The notes below the pieces were generated by a model, which did no database searches, was not told the DNA's origin, and saw nothing but the letters and a program-made list of their open reading frames with translations. The translations under genes were made by a program, and so were the position numbers. 64,000 nucleotides of DNA. It comes from Caldilinea sp. CFX5 (GTDB taxonomy: Bacteria > Chloroflexota > Anaerolineae > Caldilineales > Caldilineaceae). The stretch is taken from NCBI GenBank assembly GCA_021405325.1, contig QWII01000005.1, forward strand, positions 1 to 64,000, read 5' to 3'. Positions 15,419 through 23,867 of this stretch are shown piece after piece; within the stretch, counting starts at the first letter, position 1; every line of letters starts with the position of its first letter.

Positions 15419-16090
15419 ATGCAAGGACAACTACCCAATCGCGAGCAATATCTCATTGACCTATTGCAGGAGATGCTCACGCCCTGGCCGCAGAACCGAA
15501 CGATCAACATCGTCTGTCACGGCCATAGTGTGCCGGCGGGCTATTTCTGCACGCCCATGGTCAACCCGCTCCACGCCTATCCCCACTTGCTCTTTGTTGG
15601 TTTGAAAGAGCGCTTCGCCTATGCCGTAATCAACGTGATTGTCACAGCAATTGGCGGGGAAAATTCTGAAGCAGGAGCTGCGCGCTTTGCCGACGAAGTG
15701 CTTAATCATCGCCCCGCTGTCGTCACTGTCGACTATGCCCTCAATGACCGCACCATTGGTTTGGCACGAGCTGAACGGGCTTGGCGCACCATGATCGAAC
15801 AGGCGCTGGTGCGTGGCAGCAAAGTAATTTTGTTAACGCCAACCCACGATCTGTTGACGCTGCGGCGGGGTGAACCGATGTGGGCTGAGGAGTTACCCAA
15901 ACATGCTGACCAGGTGCGCCGTCTGGCCGCCGAATATGGCGTCGGTCTGGCCGATAGTGATGCCGCCTTTCAGCGCTACCTCGCCGGCGGGGGTGAGGCG
16001 ACCGATCTGCTGTCGCATATCAATCATCCCAATCACTTGGGCCATCAGTTGGTGACGCGGGAGTTGTTGCGCTGGTTTCCGGCGCAGTAG
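15419..16090 (+). CDS. SGNH/GDSL-family hydrolase
   Basis: 223-residue esterase-like protein without signal peptide. The start at 15419 follows GGAGGAG. Block I is GHSVPAGYF with S37 as likely nucleophile (GHS replaces the usual GDS). The C-terminal block HINHPNHLGHQLVTREL supplies the catalytic histidine. The order and spacing fit SGNH enzymes acting on acetylated or esterified carbohydrates; cytoplasmic location suggests an imported substrate. Neighbouring sugar-acid enzymes support a role in deacylating sugars, by inference. Confidence 0.8.
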   Translation: MQGQLPNREQYLIDLLQEMLTPWPQNRTINIVCHGHSVPAGYFCTPMVNPLHAYPHLLFVGLKERFAYAVINVIVTAIGGENSEAGAARFADEVLNHRPAVVTVDYALNDRTIGLARAERAWRTMIEQALVRGSKVILLTPTHDLLTLRRGEPMWAEELPKHADQVRRLAAEYGVGLADSDAAFQRYLAGGGEATDLLSHINHPNHLGHQLVTRELLRWFPAQ

Positions 16091-16175
16091 CACAACAACG
16101 GATTTAGGAAGCAACGGATTTAGCGTCGGCCTCGCTGCGGCAGAAAATCCGTTGCTTCCTAAATCCGTTGTTGTG
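16091..16175. repeat. Perfect 31-base inverted repeat
   Basis: Arms at 16091-16121 and 16145-16175 pair fully. The word CAACAACGGATTTAGGAAG is shared with the element at 59466-59537. It starts at the base after the SGNH stop codon and lies between convergent genes. Confidence 0.95.
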
Positions 16176-16182
16176 TTCGTAT

Positions 16183-17163
16183 TCACACCGCAACCCGCTG
16201 TCCCGTCTCAAAAGATTGGATGGCCGCATAGGCCAATGTCAACGCGCGTCGTCCCGCTGCGGCGTGGATCGGCGGCGGTTGCCCCTGTTTAAAGGCAGTC
16301 AGCAACGCATCGACATAGCGATCAAAGGTGCGATGAAATTCGCGGTCGCGGTCGTTGAAATAGCCCGCTTGCCAGACTTCGGCAGTTTCGTTGCCAGCCA
16401 TCTGAAACGAATAGCGACGCACCGTGTCATCGACCAGGATGCGTCCCTGACTGCCATTGATCTCCAAGCGATGTGTGTCAGCATAGGCATAGGAAGAATC
16501 ATAGCTACCCAGTAAACTGCCGACCGCGCCATTGGCAAAATGCAAGGCCAGCACCAACGTGCGAAAACCCTGTCCCGTCTTGTCGGTCATCTGCGCCATC
16601 ACCGAAGCAACCGGGCCGCAGAGAAATTCGAGTTGGTCAAAGGCATGACACTGGGTTTCGATCAGGTTAGCGTGGGGATGGTTGCTGCGCCCTTCGCCGC
16701 CAAAGCGCCAACTGGCAAAGCTAATCTCGCCCAGGCGACCGGCGGCAATCGCCTCCTTTGCCATCTGGATCGGACGGGCGTAGCGGTGATTGAAGTTGAT
16801 GGCGAAAAAGAGGTTGCGTTTGGCTGCTTCCGCCAGCAAGGTATCAGCCTCCGTCAGGTCAAAGACCAGCGGTTTCTCAACCAGCAGCGGATAGCCGGCC
16901 TGGATCACTTGCAACGTCGCGTCAAAATGACCCTGGTTGGGCAGACAGAGGCTCACGAGATCGGGCCGCTCTTTGTCGAGCATTTCGCCAACATCAACAT
17001 AAGCCCGCACGCCGTACTGGTCAGCCCGTGCTTGCGTCTTCTCTGGGGTGCGACCGGCAATGGCGCACAAGTCCACATCCGGTCGTTCGGCAAAGATGCG
17101 GGCATGTTGGCGTCCCCAGCCCCCGGCGCCGACCAGGGCAATCTTCACTTTTGCTTGACTCAT
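16183..17163 (-). CDS. Gfo/Idh/MocA family oxidoreductase
   Basis: NAD(P)-dependent sugar or polyol dehydrogenase, 326 residues. Rossmann motif ALVGAGGWGRQHA at residues 9-21 and E-K-P at 96-98 (LLVEKPLVFD). The substrate domain starts with INFNHRYARPIQMAKEAI. Its start overlaps the stop of the zinc dehydrogenase gene by four bases, so the two are co-translated and likely act in one pathway, for example successive oxidation or epimerisation of a sugar. Confidence 0.92.
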   Translation of the reverse strand: MSQAKVKIALVGAGGWGRQHARIFAERPDVDLCAIAGRTPEKTQARADQYGVRAYVDVGEMLDKERPDLVSLCLPNQGHFDATLQVIQAGYPLLVEKPLVFDLTEADTLLAEAAKRNLFFAINFNHRYARPIQMAKEAIAAGRLGEISFASWRFGGEGRSNHPHANLIETQCHAFDQLEFLCGPVASVMAQMTDKTGQGFRTLVLALHFANGAVGSLLGSYDSSYAYADTHRLEINGSQGRILVDDTVRRYSFQMAGNETAEVWQAGYFNDRDREFHRTFDRYVDALLTAFKQGQPPPIHAAAGRRALTLAYAAIQSFETGQRVAV

Positions 17164-18167
17164 TGTTCGATCACCACTTTCCCGGTTTCGCCCTGCCAGA
17201 AAAGTTCAAAGGCGTGTTGAAGGTCGGCGACGCCAAAGCGGTGGGTGATGATCTGACGCAGATAGGGCAGATGCGCTTGGAGATGGGCGAGACTGGCCGG
17301 CAGTTCGTTGTAACAGAAATATTCGCTGCCCAGGATCGCCCGCTCCGTGGCAATCAAGTCAGGCGAGACGGTGATGGTCAAGCCTTCGCCGTGGCCGATA
17401 CAGACCAGGACACCCCGCTTGTCTAGCAGATCCAGGGCCGAGCGGCGAGCAACCTCTTTGCCGCTGGTGTCCAGAGCGGCATCCACCCGCGGCAAACCAT
17501 GCCCTTGCGCCCCGTCTGCCAAACTCGCTTCTTTGAGGTTGATCGGTTTACCACCCAGTTGTTCCGCCAGCGCCAATCGCCACGGAATGACATCGGTGAT
17601 CAGCACGGGGAAATCCATGCCGAAAATAAGCTTGGTCATCGCCAGCACCCCTAAGCCGATAGGACCCGCGCCGGTGACGAGCAAGGATTGAATGTCCGGG
17701 TGAACCAATTGGGCGCGGCGAAGGGCGTGGGCGGTGGTCCCCATCACATCGAGCAGCAAGGTCGCCTCGGTCAACGGCAGATCCGGCGGCACGGGCAGGA
17801 AAATGCTTTCATGCACCAGTTCATAGACGCCGTAGCCGCCATCACGGTTGAAGCCCATGTCGCCCCGCTTTTGCAGGCACTGGTTGGTCAAGCCGAGTTT
17901 GCAACTGCGACACTCACCGCAGAAATCCATCAAAAAGACAACGCCCGGCGTCCCCACCGGCGTCCTTGTCTCCGGCCCCGCAGCAACGACAATGCCGGCC
18001 GCTTCATGACCCGGCGTGACCGGCGCACCCTTGAAAAACTGCCCACGCTCCGAACCGCAGAGGGCGTTGGCCTTGACTTGCAGTAACAGTTGACCAGGGC
18101 CGGGGTGCGGCACCGGTTTTTCAATAAAATCGATCAACCCCTCACCCCGAAAGCGGGGGACACGCAT
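17160..18167 (-). CDS. Zinc-dependent medium-chain alcohol/polyol dehydrogenase
   Basis: 335 residues from ATG 18167; an alternative start at 18209 would add 14 residues. Structural zinc is bound by the four-cysteine lobe CGECRSCKLGLTNQC, and the catalytic zinc by C in ANALCGSE and by the H-E of TPGHEAAG. The NAD(P) site LVTGAGPIGLGVLAM is in the second half. The family oxidises sorbitol, threonine and similar alcohols. It is translationally coupled to a Gfo/Idh/MocA gene. Neither start has a good Shine-Dalgarno site. Confidence 0.88.
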   Translation of the reverse strand: MRVPRFRGEGLIDFIEKPVPHPGPGQLLLQVKANALCGSERGQFFKGAPVTPGHEAAGIVVAAGPETRTPVGTPGVVFLMDFCGECRSCKLGLTNQCLQKRGDMGFNRDGGYGVYELVHESIFLPVPPDLPLTEATLLLDVMGTTAHALRRAQLVHPDIQSLLVTGAGPIGLGVLAMTKLIFGMDFPVLITDVIPWRLALAEQLGGKPINLKEASLADGAQGHGLPRVDAALDTSGKEVARRSALDLLDKRGVLVCIGHGEGLTITVSPDLIATERAILGSEYFCYNELPASLAHLQAHLPYLRQIITHRFGVADLQHAFELFWQGETGKVVIEQ

Positions 18168-18285
18168 GGTGGTAGGCAAAGCGCCGGTAGACAAGTGGAC
18201 CTCTCCCATCTTCGTGAGTCTGCATAGCAATATTGAGTACTTTCTGCTTTCTATTGTACACTAAACCTACCAATCACCCTAGCAG

Positions 18286-20592
18286 ATGAATGAGTACGCT
18301 ATCCACCACAATCTAACCGATACGGGGCGGATGCGGATAACGTTGCGTAATGAACCAGTGAGGGCAGCCATGACCATAGGTACACATATGCCACCAACCG
18401 CTTATACCGATGAGCTACGCTTGTCCCCCCGTTGGGTTAGCGCCGGTTTAATTGGATTGAATTTAGGAATCGGGCTGATTGGCGAAAGGATCGACGCGCC
18501 GGCAACCCGTACCGCCTGGCTGCTGGGCGCACTCATGCTCCTTGCGGCCGCCTTTGTGATTGGTTTGCTTGAACACTGGAAGGAGTTGCTTGGGCGGTGG
18601 AGCGCCGTGTTGTTGCCCTTACTGCTGCTCTTTGCTGGCGTATACTGGCTCCAGTTACCGCTGGCGTTACTCTTTTTGCCGGTTACGGTGATCCTGGCGG
18701 TTGCCCTCCTGCACCTGCGGGCCGCAACGCTGGTTGCCGCCGCGGCATCCTTATGGCTGCTCATGCCATTGGCGATCCCGCCAGCGCAGAATACGATGCC
18801 GCCATTGGTTGTTCTGCTGAGTATATGGCTAACCTGGGGGGTGGTAGCGGTGATTACGACACCGCTACAGCGGGCTGTACAGCGCGCTTGGCACACAGTT
18901 GCGCAGGTGCAACAGCAATTGGCGGAAGCGCGCAGCCGCGATGCCGATCTAGCGCAAGCGCTGGATGACCTGCTCCATGCCAATCGGCAACTGGATCTGC
19001 TCAATGAACGGCTGGCGGCCATGCGGCTGTTGGCCGAACAAGCCCAACGTGCGAAGGCCGCCTTTGTCGCCAAGGTGAGCCACGAATTTCGTACGCCCTT
19101 GAATATGATTATTGGCCTGAGCGATTTGATCATCGAACGACCGGATGTCTATGGCGACCGCTTGCCCCCGGCTTTGCTGGAAGATCTGGCCATTGTCCAC
19201 CGCAACTGTCAGCATCTGGCCGGCATGATCAATGATGTCCTCGATCTCAGCCAGGCGGAAGCGGGCCATTTGAGCCTACACAAAAGCTGGGTCGCCCTGG
19301 ACCAGGTGATCGTCTTTGCCGTCGCTGTCGTACAGCCGCTGGTCGATAAGAAAAAGCTGACCTTACAGGTACAAGTCACGCCTGACCTGCCGTCGGTCTA
19401 TTGTGACGAGACCCGCATTCGCCAGGTGATCCTCAATCTGTTGAGCAACGCCGCCCGCTACACCGAAACCGGCGGCATTATAATAGAGGCGACAGCCGTC
19501 GAACAGCGGTTGGTGGTAAGCGTGGCCGACACCGGGCCGGGGATTAGCGCCGAAGATCTAAAAAATATCTTTGAACCCTTCTACCAAGGGGCGACGGCGG
19601 CGGGCCGCGCACAAGGGGGCAGCGGGCTGGGCTTGAGCATCAGCAAACAGTTGATTGAATACCACGGCGGCGATCTATCAGTCACGAGTAACGTGGGCCA
19701 GGGCAGCACCTTTACCTTTGCCCTCCCCATTGCGCCGCCGCCGCCGCTTGTCAGCACACCTGGGCGGTGGTTACATCCGGATTGGCCCTGGCTGGAGCGA
19801 AAACCAACGCGGCCGCTGCTCCGCTTGCCCCAACAGCCGCGCTTGGTCATTTGCGAGGCAGACAAGGGCGCGACCACGCACGGTGTTTGTGATCGTCTTT
19901 ATGATCGTTTTCATGAGTGTGGCGCCGCTGTGGAATTGGTGCCAGGCGGCGCGGTAGCGCAAGCTGCCGCCGCACTCGACCATTATCCGGCCCATGCGTT
20001 GCTCCTCAATGCCGCGACACCGGCTGAACTCCTGCCACTGTTGCAGGCGGCGCAGCAACGCGTATGCGACACACCGCTCATCGGCTGTGCGCTCTTGTCG
20101 CCAACCGAACATGTGCTGACCGCAGGCGCCATTGATTACCTGATCAAGCCGGTGACGCGCACGGCGTTGAGCCAGGCCTTACACAAAGTCGCCACCCCTG
20201 TGCAACGGATCTTAACCGTCGATGATGATGTTGATTTTCAACAGTTGTTGGCGCGCATGGTGCTGGCCTGGGACAGTGAGTTAGAGATTATCCAGGCGTT
20301 CGATGGTGAGGAGGCGTTGACCAAGATGCGCACCTGCGCCCCCGACCTGGTGCTGATCGACATTGTTCTGCCCCGGCTCACTGGCTGGCAAGTGCTGGAA
20401 CAGAAACGGCGCGAGACCGCCATCGCCGCCATTCCCGTAATTGTCGTCTCGGCACAAGACCAAAGTGAGCAAGGCGCCCGCAGTCCACTCCTGATGGCAA
20501 CCATGGGCCACGGTCTCACCGCTGAGCAACTGCTGCGCTGTTCGCTGGCCCTTTCCCATGTGCTGTTGACGCCTGCTCCAGCATCTGGATAA
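18286..20592 (+). CDS. Membrane-bound hybrid histidine kinase with two receiver-like domains
   Basis: 768 residues (ATG 18370, preceded by AGGG, is an alternative start). About six membrane helices lie between residues 45 and 205, then a coiled-coil, the dimerisation/phosphoacceptor box KVSHEFRTPLN with H266, and an ATPase domain with N-box RQVILNLLSNAARY, DTGPGIS and GGSGLGLSI. A receiver-like region follows (about 525-645) whose phosphoacceptor site reads LLLNAAT instead of aspartate although the K-P near its end is kept. The final receiver has DDD and D692 (LVLIDIVLP) but lacks the usual lysine. The 3' end overlaps the convergent regulator gene by 77 bases. Signal unknown. Confidence 0.88.
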   Translation: MNEYAIHHNLTDTGRMRITLRNEPVRAAMTIGTHMPPTAYTDELRLSPRWVSAGLIGLNLGIGLIGERIDAPATRTAWLLGALMLLAAAFVIGLLEHWKELLGRWSAVLLPLLLLFAGVYWLQLPLALLFLPVTVILAVALLHLRAATLVAAAASLWLLMPLAIPPAQNTMPPLVVLLSIWLTWGVVAVITTPLQRAVQRAWHTVAQVQQQLAEARSRDADLAQALDDLLHANRQLDLLNERLAAMRLLAEQAQRAKAAFVAKVSHEFRTPLNMIIGLSDLIIERPDVYGDRLPPALLEDLAIVHRNCQHLAGMINDVLDLSQAEAGHLSLHKSWVALDQVIVFAVAVVQPLVDKKKLTLQVQVTPDLPSVYCDETRIRQVILNLLSNAARYTETGGIIIEATAVEQRLVVSVADTGPGISAEDLKNIFEPFYQGATAAGRAQGGSGLGLSISKQLIEYHGGDLSVTSNVGQGSTFTFALPIAPPPPLVSTPGRWLHPDWPWLERKPTRPLLRLPQQPRLVICEADKGATTHGVCDRLYDRFHECGAAVELVPGGAVAQAAAALDHYPAHALLLNAATPAELLPLLQAAQQRVCDTPLIGCALLSPTEHVLTAGAIDYLIKPVTRTALSQALHKVATPVQRILTVDDDVDFQQLLARMVLAWDSELEIIQAFDGEEALTKMRTCAPDLVLIDIVLPRLTGWQVLEQKRRETAIAAIPVIVVSAQDQSEQGARSPLLMATMGHGLTAEQLLRCSLALSHVLLTPAPASG

Positions 20593-21805
20593 ACGCCTGC
20601 CGGTGGACGGGTTTGGGGAGGTAGGCCGTTGCCCCTAGTGACAGGGCGAGTTGCTCGCGCCTGACGACGGAACAGACAACGATTGGCGTCTGCTGGGTGA
20701 GCGGGTGGCGACGCAGGTCGATGAGCAGTTGCCAGCCGTCAATGTCGGGCAGCATAACATCCAACACAATCAGGTCGGGCGTAACCTCGGCAATTGTCGG
20801 AAAAACGGCCTGCCCTTCACGGACATGGACAAGGTGATAGCGCGTCCCTTCGACATAGCGCTGGTAGAAATGGACGAGGTCGCTGTTGTCGTCCACCACC
20901 AGCACCGTGACTTTGGTCACGCTGGGGAGGTGCAGCACAAAGGCCAGTTGGTCGTCTTCTCGTTGCACCTTTAGTGCGCTCCCCAACATCACAAGAATTT
21001 CATGGACAAAGTCGCTTTGCGGCAGTACGGTACTTTGTGCCGGCCTGCCGCTGACCGTGATCGTAACCCCTTGTCCATCTTGCAGCGCCGCCAGCATGAT
21101 TTCACCAACGGCAAGCTGCTGCGCCACCTTTTCGACCGCAGTGATCAACAGTTGGCGCAGCACAGTGGGATGGATTAGGGCTAGTAAAGGTGACGGCGTT
21201 GGGTGTACGGTTAGCTGAATGGCAGCACTGGCCGTCAGCCCAGCACCCAACGCAGCCAGGCTCTGCATCACCTGGTTGACATCGGCAATCAGACCGGGGG
21301 CGCTCTGTTGCAAGGCAATCAATTCCTGGCGCACCTGATCGCGGAAGGCGGTGCGCTTCGCTTCGGCGCCGGGTTGTCCTGACGGTAACGCAACTTCTTG
21401 GACAGCGTCAGGGCCGGTCGATGCTGGCGTTTGACTTTGGCGCCACAGTTGCTGGGCCAGCAGATGAACCGCCTGCGCCTGTTCACGGCTGAGATGGCGC
21501 GGCGAGATGCCCAGTTGCAAGGCTGTCTGCTTGTGGCTAATGTTCTGCACATAGCGGCTCGCCAGCAGTTCGTACATACGCCAGGCGCGGGCCGTTGCGG
21601 GGATATCACATGCCGGTTTCATTGCCTCAATTGCCTGCACAATACGCTGGTGAAGCGCGACACTCTCCTGGGCGGCCGGCAAATTAAGGACGCGCCTAAT
21701 GACCGCTGCCGGTTGATAGAGCGGCGTGTAGAGGTGGGTCAAGGCATCATGAAGTTCCACTTCAAATACATTGAAAGTAACAGGCGTGTCGGATGTCCCT
21801 GCCAT
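20516..21805 (-). CDS. Response regulator with N-terminal HTH-like and degenerate ATPase-like regions
   Basis: 429 residues from ATG 21805, which has AAAGGAGG upstream. The N-terminal part contains a possible helix-turn-helix (KQTALQLGISPRHLSREQ). The middle (about 180-290) aligns by pattern with a histidine kinase ATPase domain, including an N-box-like LRQLLITAVEKVAQQL, but lacks the glycine-rich ATP loops. The C-terminal receiver is canonical: VLVVDDNSD, phosphoacceptor in LIVLDVMLPDIDG, and YLPKPV. It overlaps the convergent kinase gene by 77 bases at the 3' ends and is the obvious partner. I infer a transcription regulator or a phosphorelay protein. Confidence 0.8.
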   Translation of the reverse strand: MAGTSDTPVTFNVFEVELHDALTHLYTPLYQPAAVIRRVLNLPAAQESVALHQRIVQAIEAMKPACDIPATARAWRMYELLASRYVQNISHKQTALQLGISPRHLSREQAQAVHLLAQQLWRQSQTPASTGPDAVQEVALPSGQPGAEAKRTAFRDQVRQELIALQQSAPGLIADVNQVMQSLAALGAGLTASAAIQLTVHPTPSPLLALIHPTVLRQLLITAVEKVAQQLAVGEIMLAALQDGQGVTITVSGRPAQSTVLPQSDFVHEILVMLGSALKVQREDDQLAFVLHLPSVTKVTVLVVDDNSDLVHFYQRYVEGTRYHLVHVREGQAVFPTIAEVTPDLIVLDVMLPDIDGWQLLIDLRRHPLTQQTPIVVCSVVRREQLALSLGATAYLPKPVHRQAFIQMLEQASTAHGKGPANSAAVAQR

Positions 21806-21861
21806 GTCCCTCCTTTGTCCCTCGGGCGTCCATTGTTTCTGCTTGATTCGGCATAGCGCTT

Positions 21862-21883
21862 GTGCCATAATGAATTATAGCAC
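21862..21883. promoter_or_regulatory. Palindrome between divergent genes
   Basis: GTGC-c-ATAAT-ga-ATTAT-a-GCAC is symmetric but for one position. It lies in the 136-base gap between the regulator gene (minus) and the sugar importer operon (plus) and may be an operator. Confidence 0.5.
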
Positions 21884-21941
21884 TTATCGTTTACCACAAA
21901 AAGTGTGCAAGCCATACGTATTCCAGGGTGGATAAACACAG

Positions 21942-22883
21942 ATGGCAAATGTATTCGTCCGCGCAACGCCAGCCGGGAAAGTGACTAGAAAGCCAACACG
22001 TTTGCGTGTAATAGAGGCGCGCTATGGCTGGCTCTTTGCCGCACCCTGGTTGATTGGCTTTCTGGTCTTTACGTTGGGGCCAATGGTGGCCTCAGCGCTG
22101 ATGACCTTTGCCGAATGGTCGATCCTGAAGCCGCCCCAATTCATCGGCATGCAGAACTATACCAAGTTGGTCAACGACCCGCTGATCTGGCACTCATTCA
22201 AGCTCACAACCTTCTATGCCGTCGGCTATGTACCGCTCAACACGATGCTGGGTCTCTTTCTAGCTGTGTTGCTGAACCAACGGATTTCGTTGCTGCGCTT
22301 CTACCGCACAGCCTATTATATGCCCAGTGTGCTATCTGGCGTCGCCGTCGCGGTGATGTGGCGGTTGATTCTGTCAGCAGACTTTGGGCTGCTTAACTAT
22401 CTGCTCAGCTTGGTGGGCATTCAGGGGCCGGCCTGGTTATCGGACCCGCGTTGGGTCTTGCCGGCCTTTATCATCATGGCGCTCTGGCACTTTGGCGGCA
22501 GCGTGGTCATTTACCTGGCGGGGTTACAAGGAATTCCGACCGATCTCTATGAGGCGGCCGCCGTGGATGGGGCCGGCTGGTGGCGCAAATTGCGTAGCAT
22601 CACCCTGCCGCTGCTCACGCCGATCATCTTCTTCCAGTTGATCATCGGCACGATCAATGCGCTCCAGACCTTTACCCAAGCCTTTATCATGACCAAAGGC
22701 GGCCCGATGAATGCTTCGCTCTTTATTGTCCTTTACCTCTACCAGAAGGCGTTTGAGTCCTTTCAAATGGGCTATGCCTCATTGATCGCCTGGTGCCTGT
22801 TCGTCTACATCTTGCTCTTAACCTTGATTCTGATCCGCACGTCAGGGCGGTGGGTCTATTACGAAGGACAGATCAAAGTGTAA
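21942..22883 (+). CDS. Sugar ABC transporter permease (CUT1, MalF/UgpA type)
   Basis: Inner-membrane subunit, 313 residues, with six predicted helices. The EAA loop reads EAAAVDGAGWWRKLRSITLP, the contact site for the ATPase. The N-terminus IEARYGWLFAAPWLIGFLVF and the segment GMQNYTKLVNDP are typical of the family. It is the first gene of an operon with a second permease (disrupted), a binding protein and a DUF4838-like protein. No ATPase gene is present; CUT1 systems often share one. Confidence 0.92.
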   Translation: MANVFVRATPAGKVTRKPTRLRVIEARYGWLFAAPWLIGFLVFTLGPMVASALMTFAEWSILKPPQFIGMQNYTKLVNDPLIWHSFKLTTFYAVGYVPLNTMLGLFLAVLLNQRISLLRFYRTAYYMPSVLSGVAVAVMWRLILSADFGLLNYLLSLVGIQGPAWLSDPRWVLPAFIIMALWHFGGSVVIYLAGLQGIPTDLYEAAAVDGAGWWRKLRSITLPLLTPIIFFQLIIGTINALQTFTQAFIMTKGGPMNASLFIVLYLYQKAFESFQMGYASLIAWCLFVYILLLTLILIRTSGRWVYYEGQIKV

Positions 22884-22892
22884 AAGAAGGTA

Positions 22893-23804
22893 ATGCGATC
22901 GGAAAATAGAAAGAGTAGGGAAAGGATGAGTATGGCAGCGATAAGAGTCCAAAATGGGCGCACACGGTGGCAGCAGCTTGCCAGGGAAGTGGTGCGTCAG
23001 TTGCCCTTTCATCTCGTGCTACTGCCTGGTCTGGTATTGACCCTGATTCCCCTGGCCTGGACGATTTCCACGTCACTTTCGGATTTGGGAGCGGTCTTCC
23101 AGTGGCCGATTCGTTGGATTCCTAACCCGGTGCGCTGGAGCAACTATGTAGAGGCGATGCGTATCCAGCCCTTTGGTCTCTAGTTTTTGAATACTACCTT
23201 TATAACAATGGCAACGGTGTTGGGGCAACTGCTCTCCAGTTCGTTGGTGGCATTCTCCTTTGCGCGGCTGCGCTGGAGCGCCCGTGATCACATGTTTATC
23301 TTAATTCTGGCGACCATGATGTTGCCCAGCCAGGTGACGATCATCCCACAATTTGTCCTGTTCAGCCGCCTGGATTGGATCAACACCTATTTGCCGCTGA
23401 TTGTCCCCGCCTATTTCGGTTCACCCTTCTACATTTTTTTGTTGCGTCAATTTTTTATGACCATTCCCCCCGAACTCGATGACGCGGCCAAGATTGATGG
23501 CGCTTCATTTTTACAGATCTACTGGCTTATTCTCTTGCCGCTGGCGACGCCGGCGCTGTTGGCGGTGGCGATCTTTCAATTTCAACACGCCTGGAATGCC
23601 TTTCTCGAACCACTGCTCTATCTGCACTCTGAATCCAAGTGGGTGCTGGCGTTAGGGTTGCGTAATTTTATCGGCGAATACATTCAGTGGTGGAATCTAA
23701 TGATGGCGGCTTCAGTTGTCGTCATGTTGCCGGTGTTGCTCCTGTTCTTCTTTGGACAACGCTATTTTATCCAGGGCGTCGTCTTCACCGGCTTAAAACA
23801 GTAA
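22893..23804 (+). pseudogene. Sugar ABC transporter permease (MalG/UgpE type) interrupted by in-frame TAG
   Basis: A single in-frame TAG at 23181-23183 breaks an otherwise intact 303-codon gene. Before it: [15 protein letters not shown], helix [20 protein letters not shown], and IQPFGL. After it: FLNTTFITMATVLGQLLSSS and the complete remainder with EAA loop DDAAKIDGASFLQIYWLILLP. Homologues usually have an aromatic residue at this place, so a TAC or TAT to TAG change or a base-call error is likely. Without readthrough the importer would lack one permease. AAGAAGG before 22893 supports the start. No selenocysteine or pyrrolysine signal is evident. Confidence 0.88.
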
Positions 23805-23867
23805 CTCCCTGCATAGTGGACAAAACTCGTTCCACGATTATTTTGCATTTTCAAGGAGGGCAATCTG

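Noticed and set aside
23181..23183. TAG read as pyrrolysine or another recoded residue
   Set aside because: No supporting RNA element or pyl gene is seen; mutation or base-call error is simpler.
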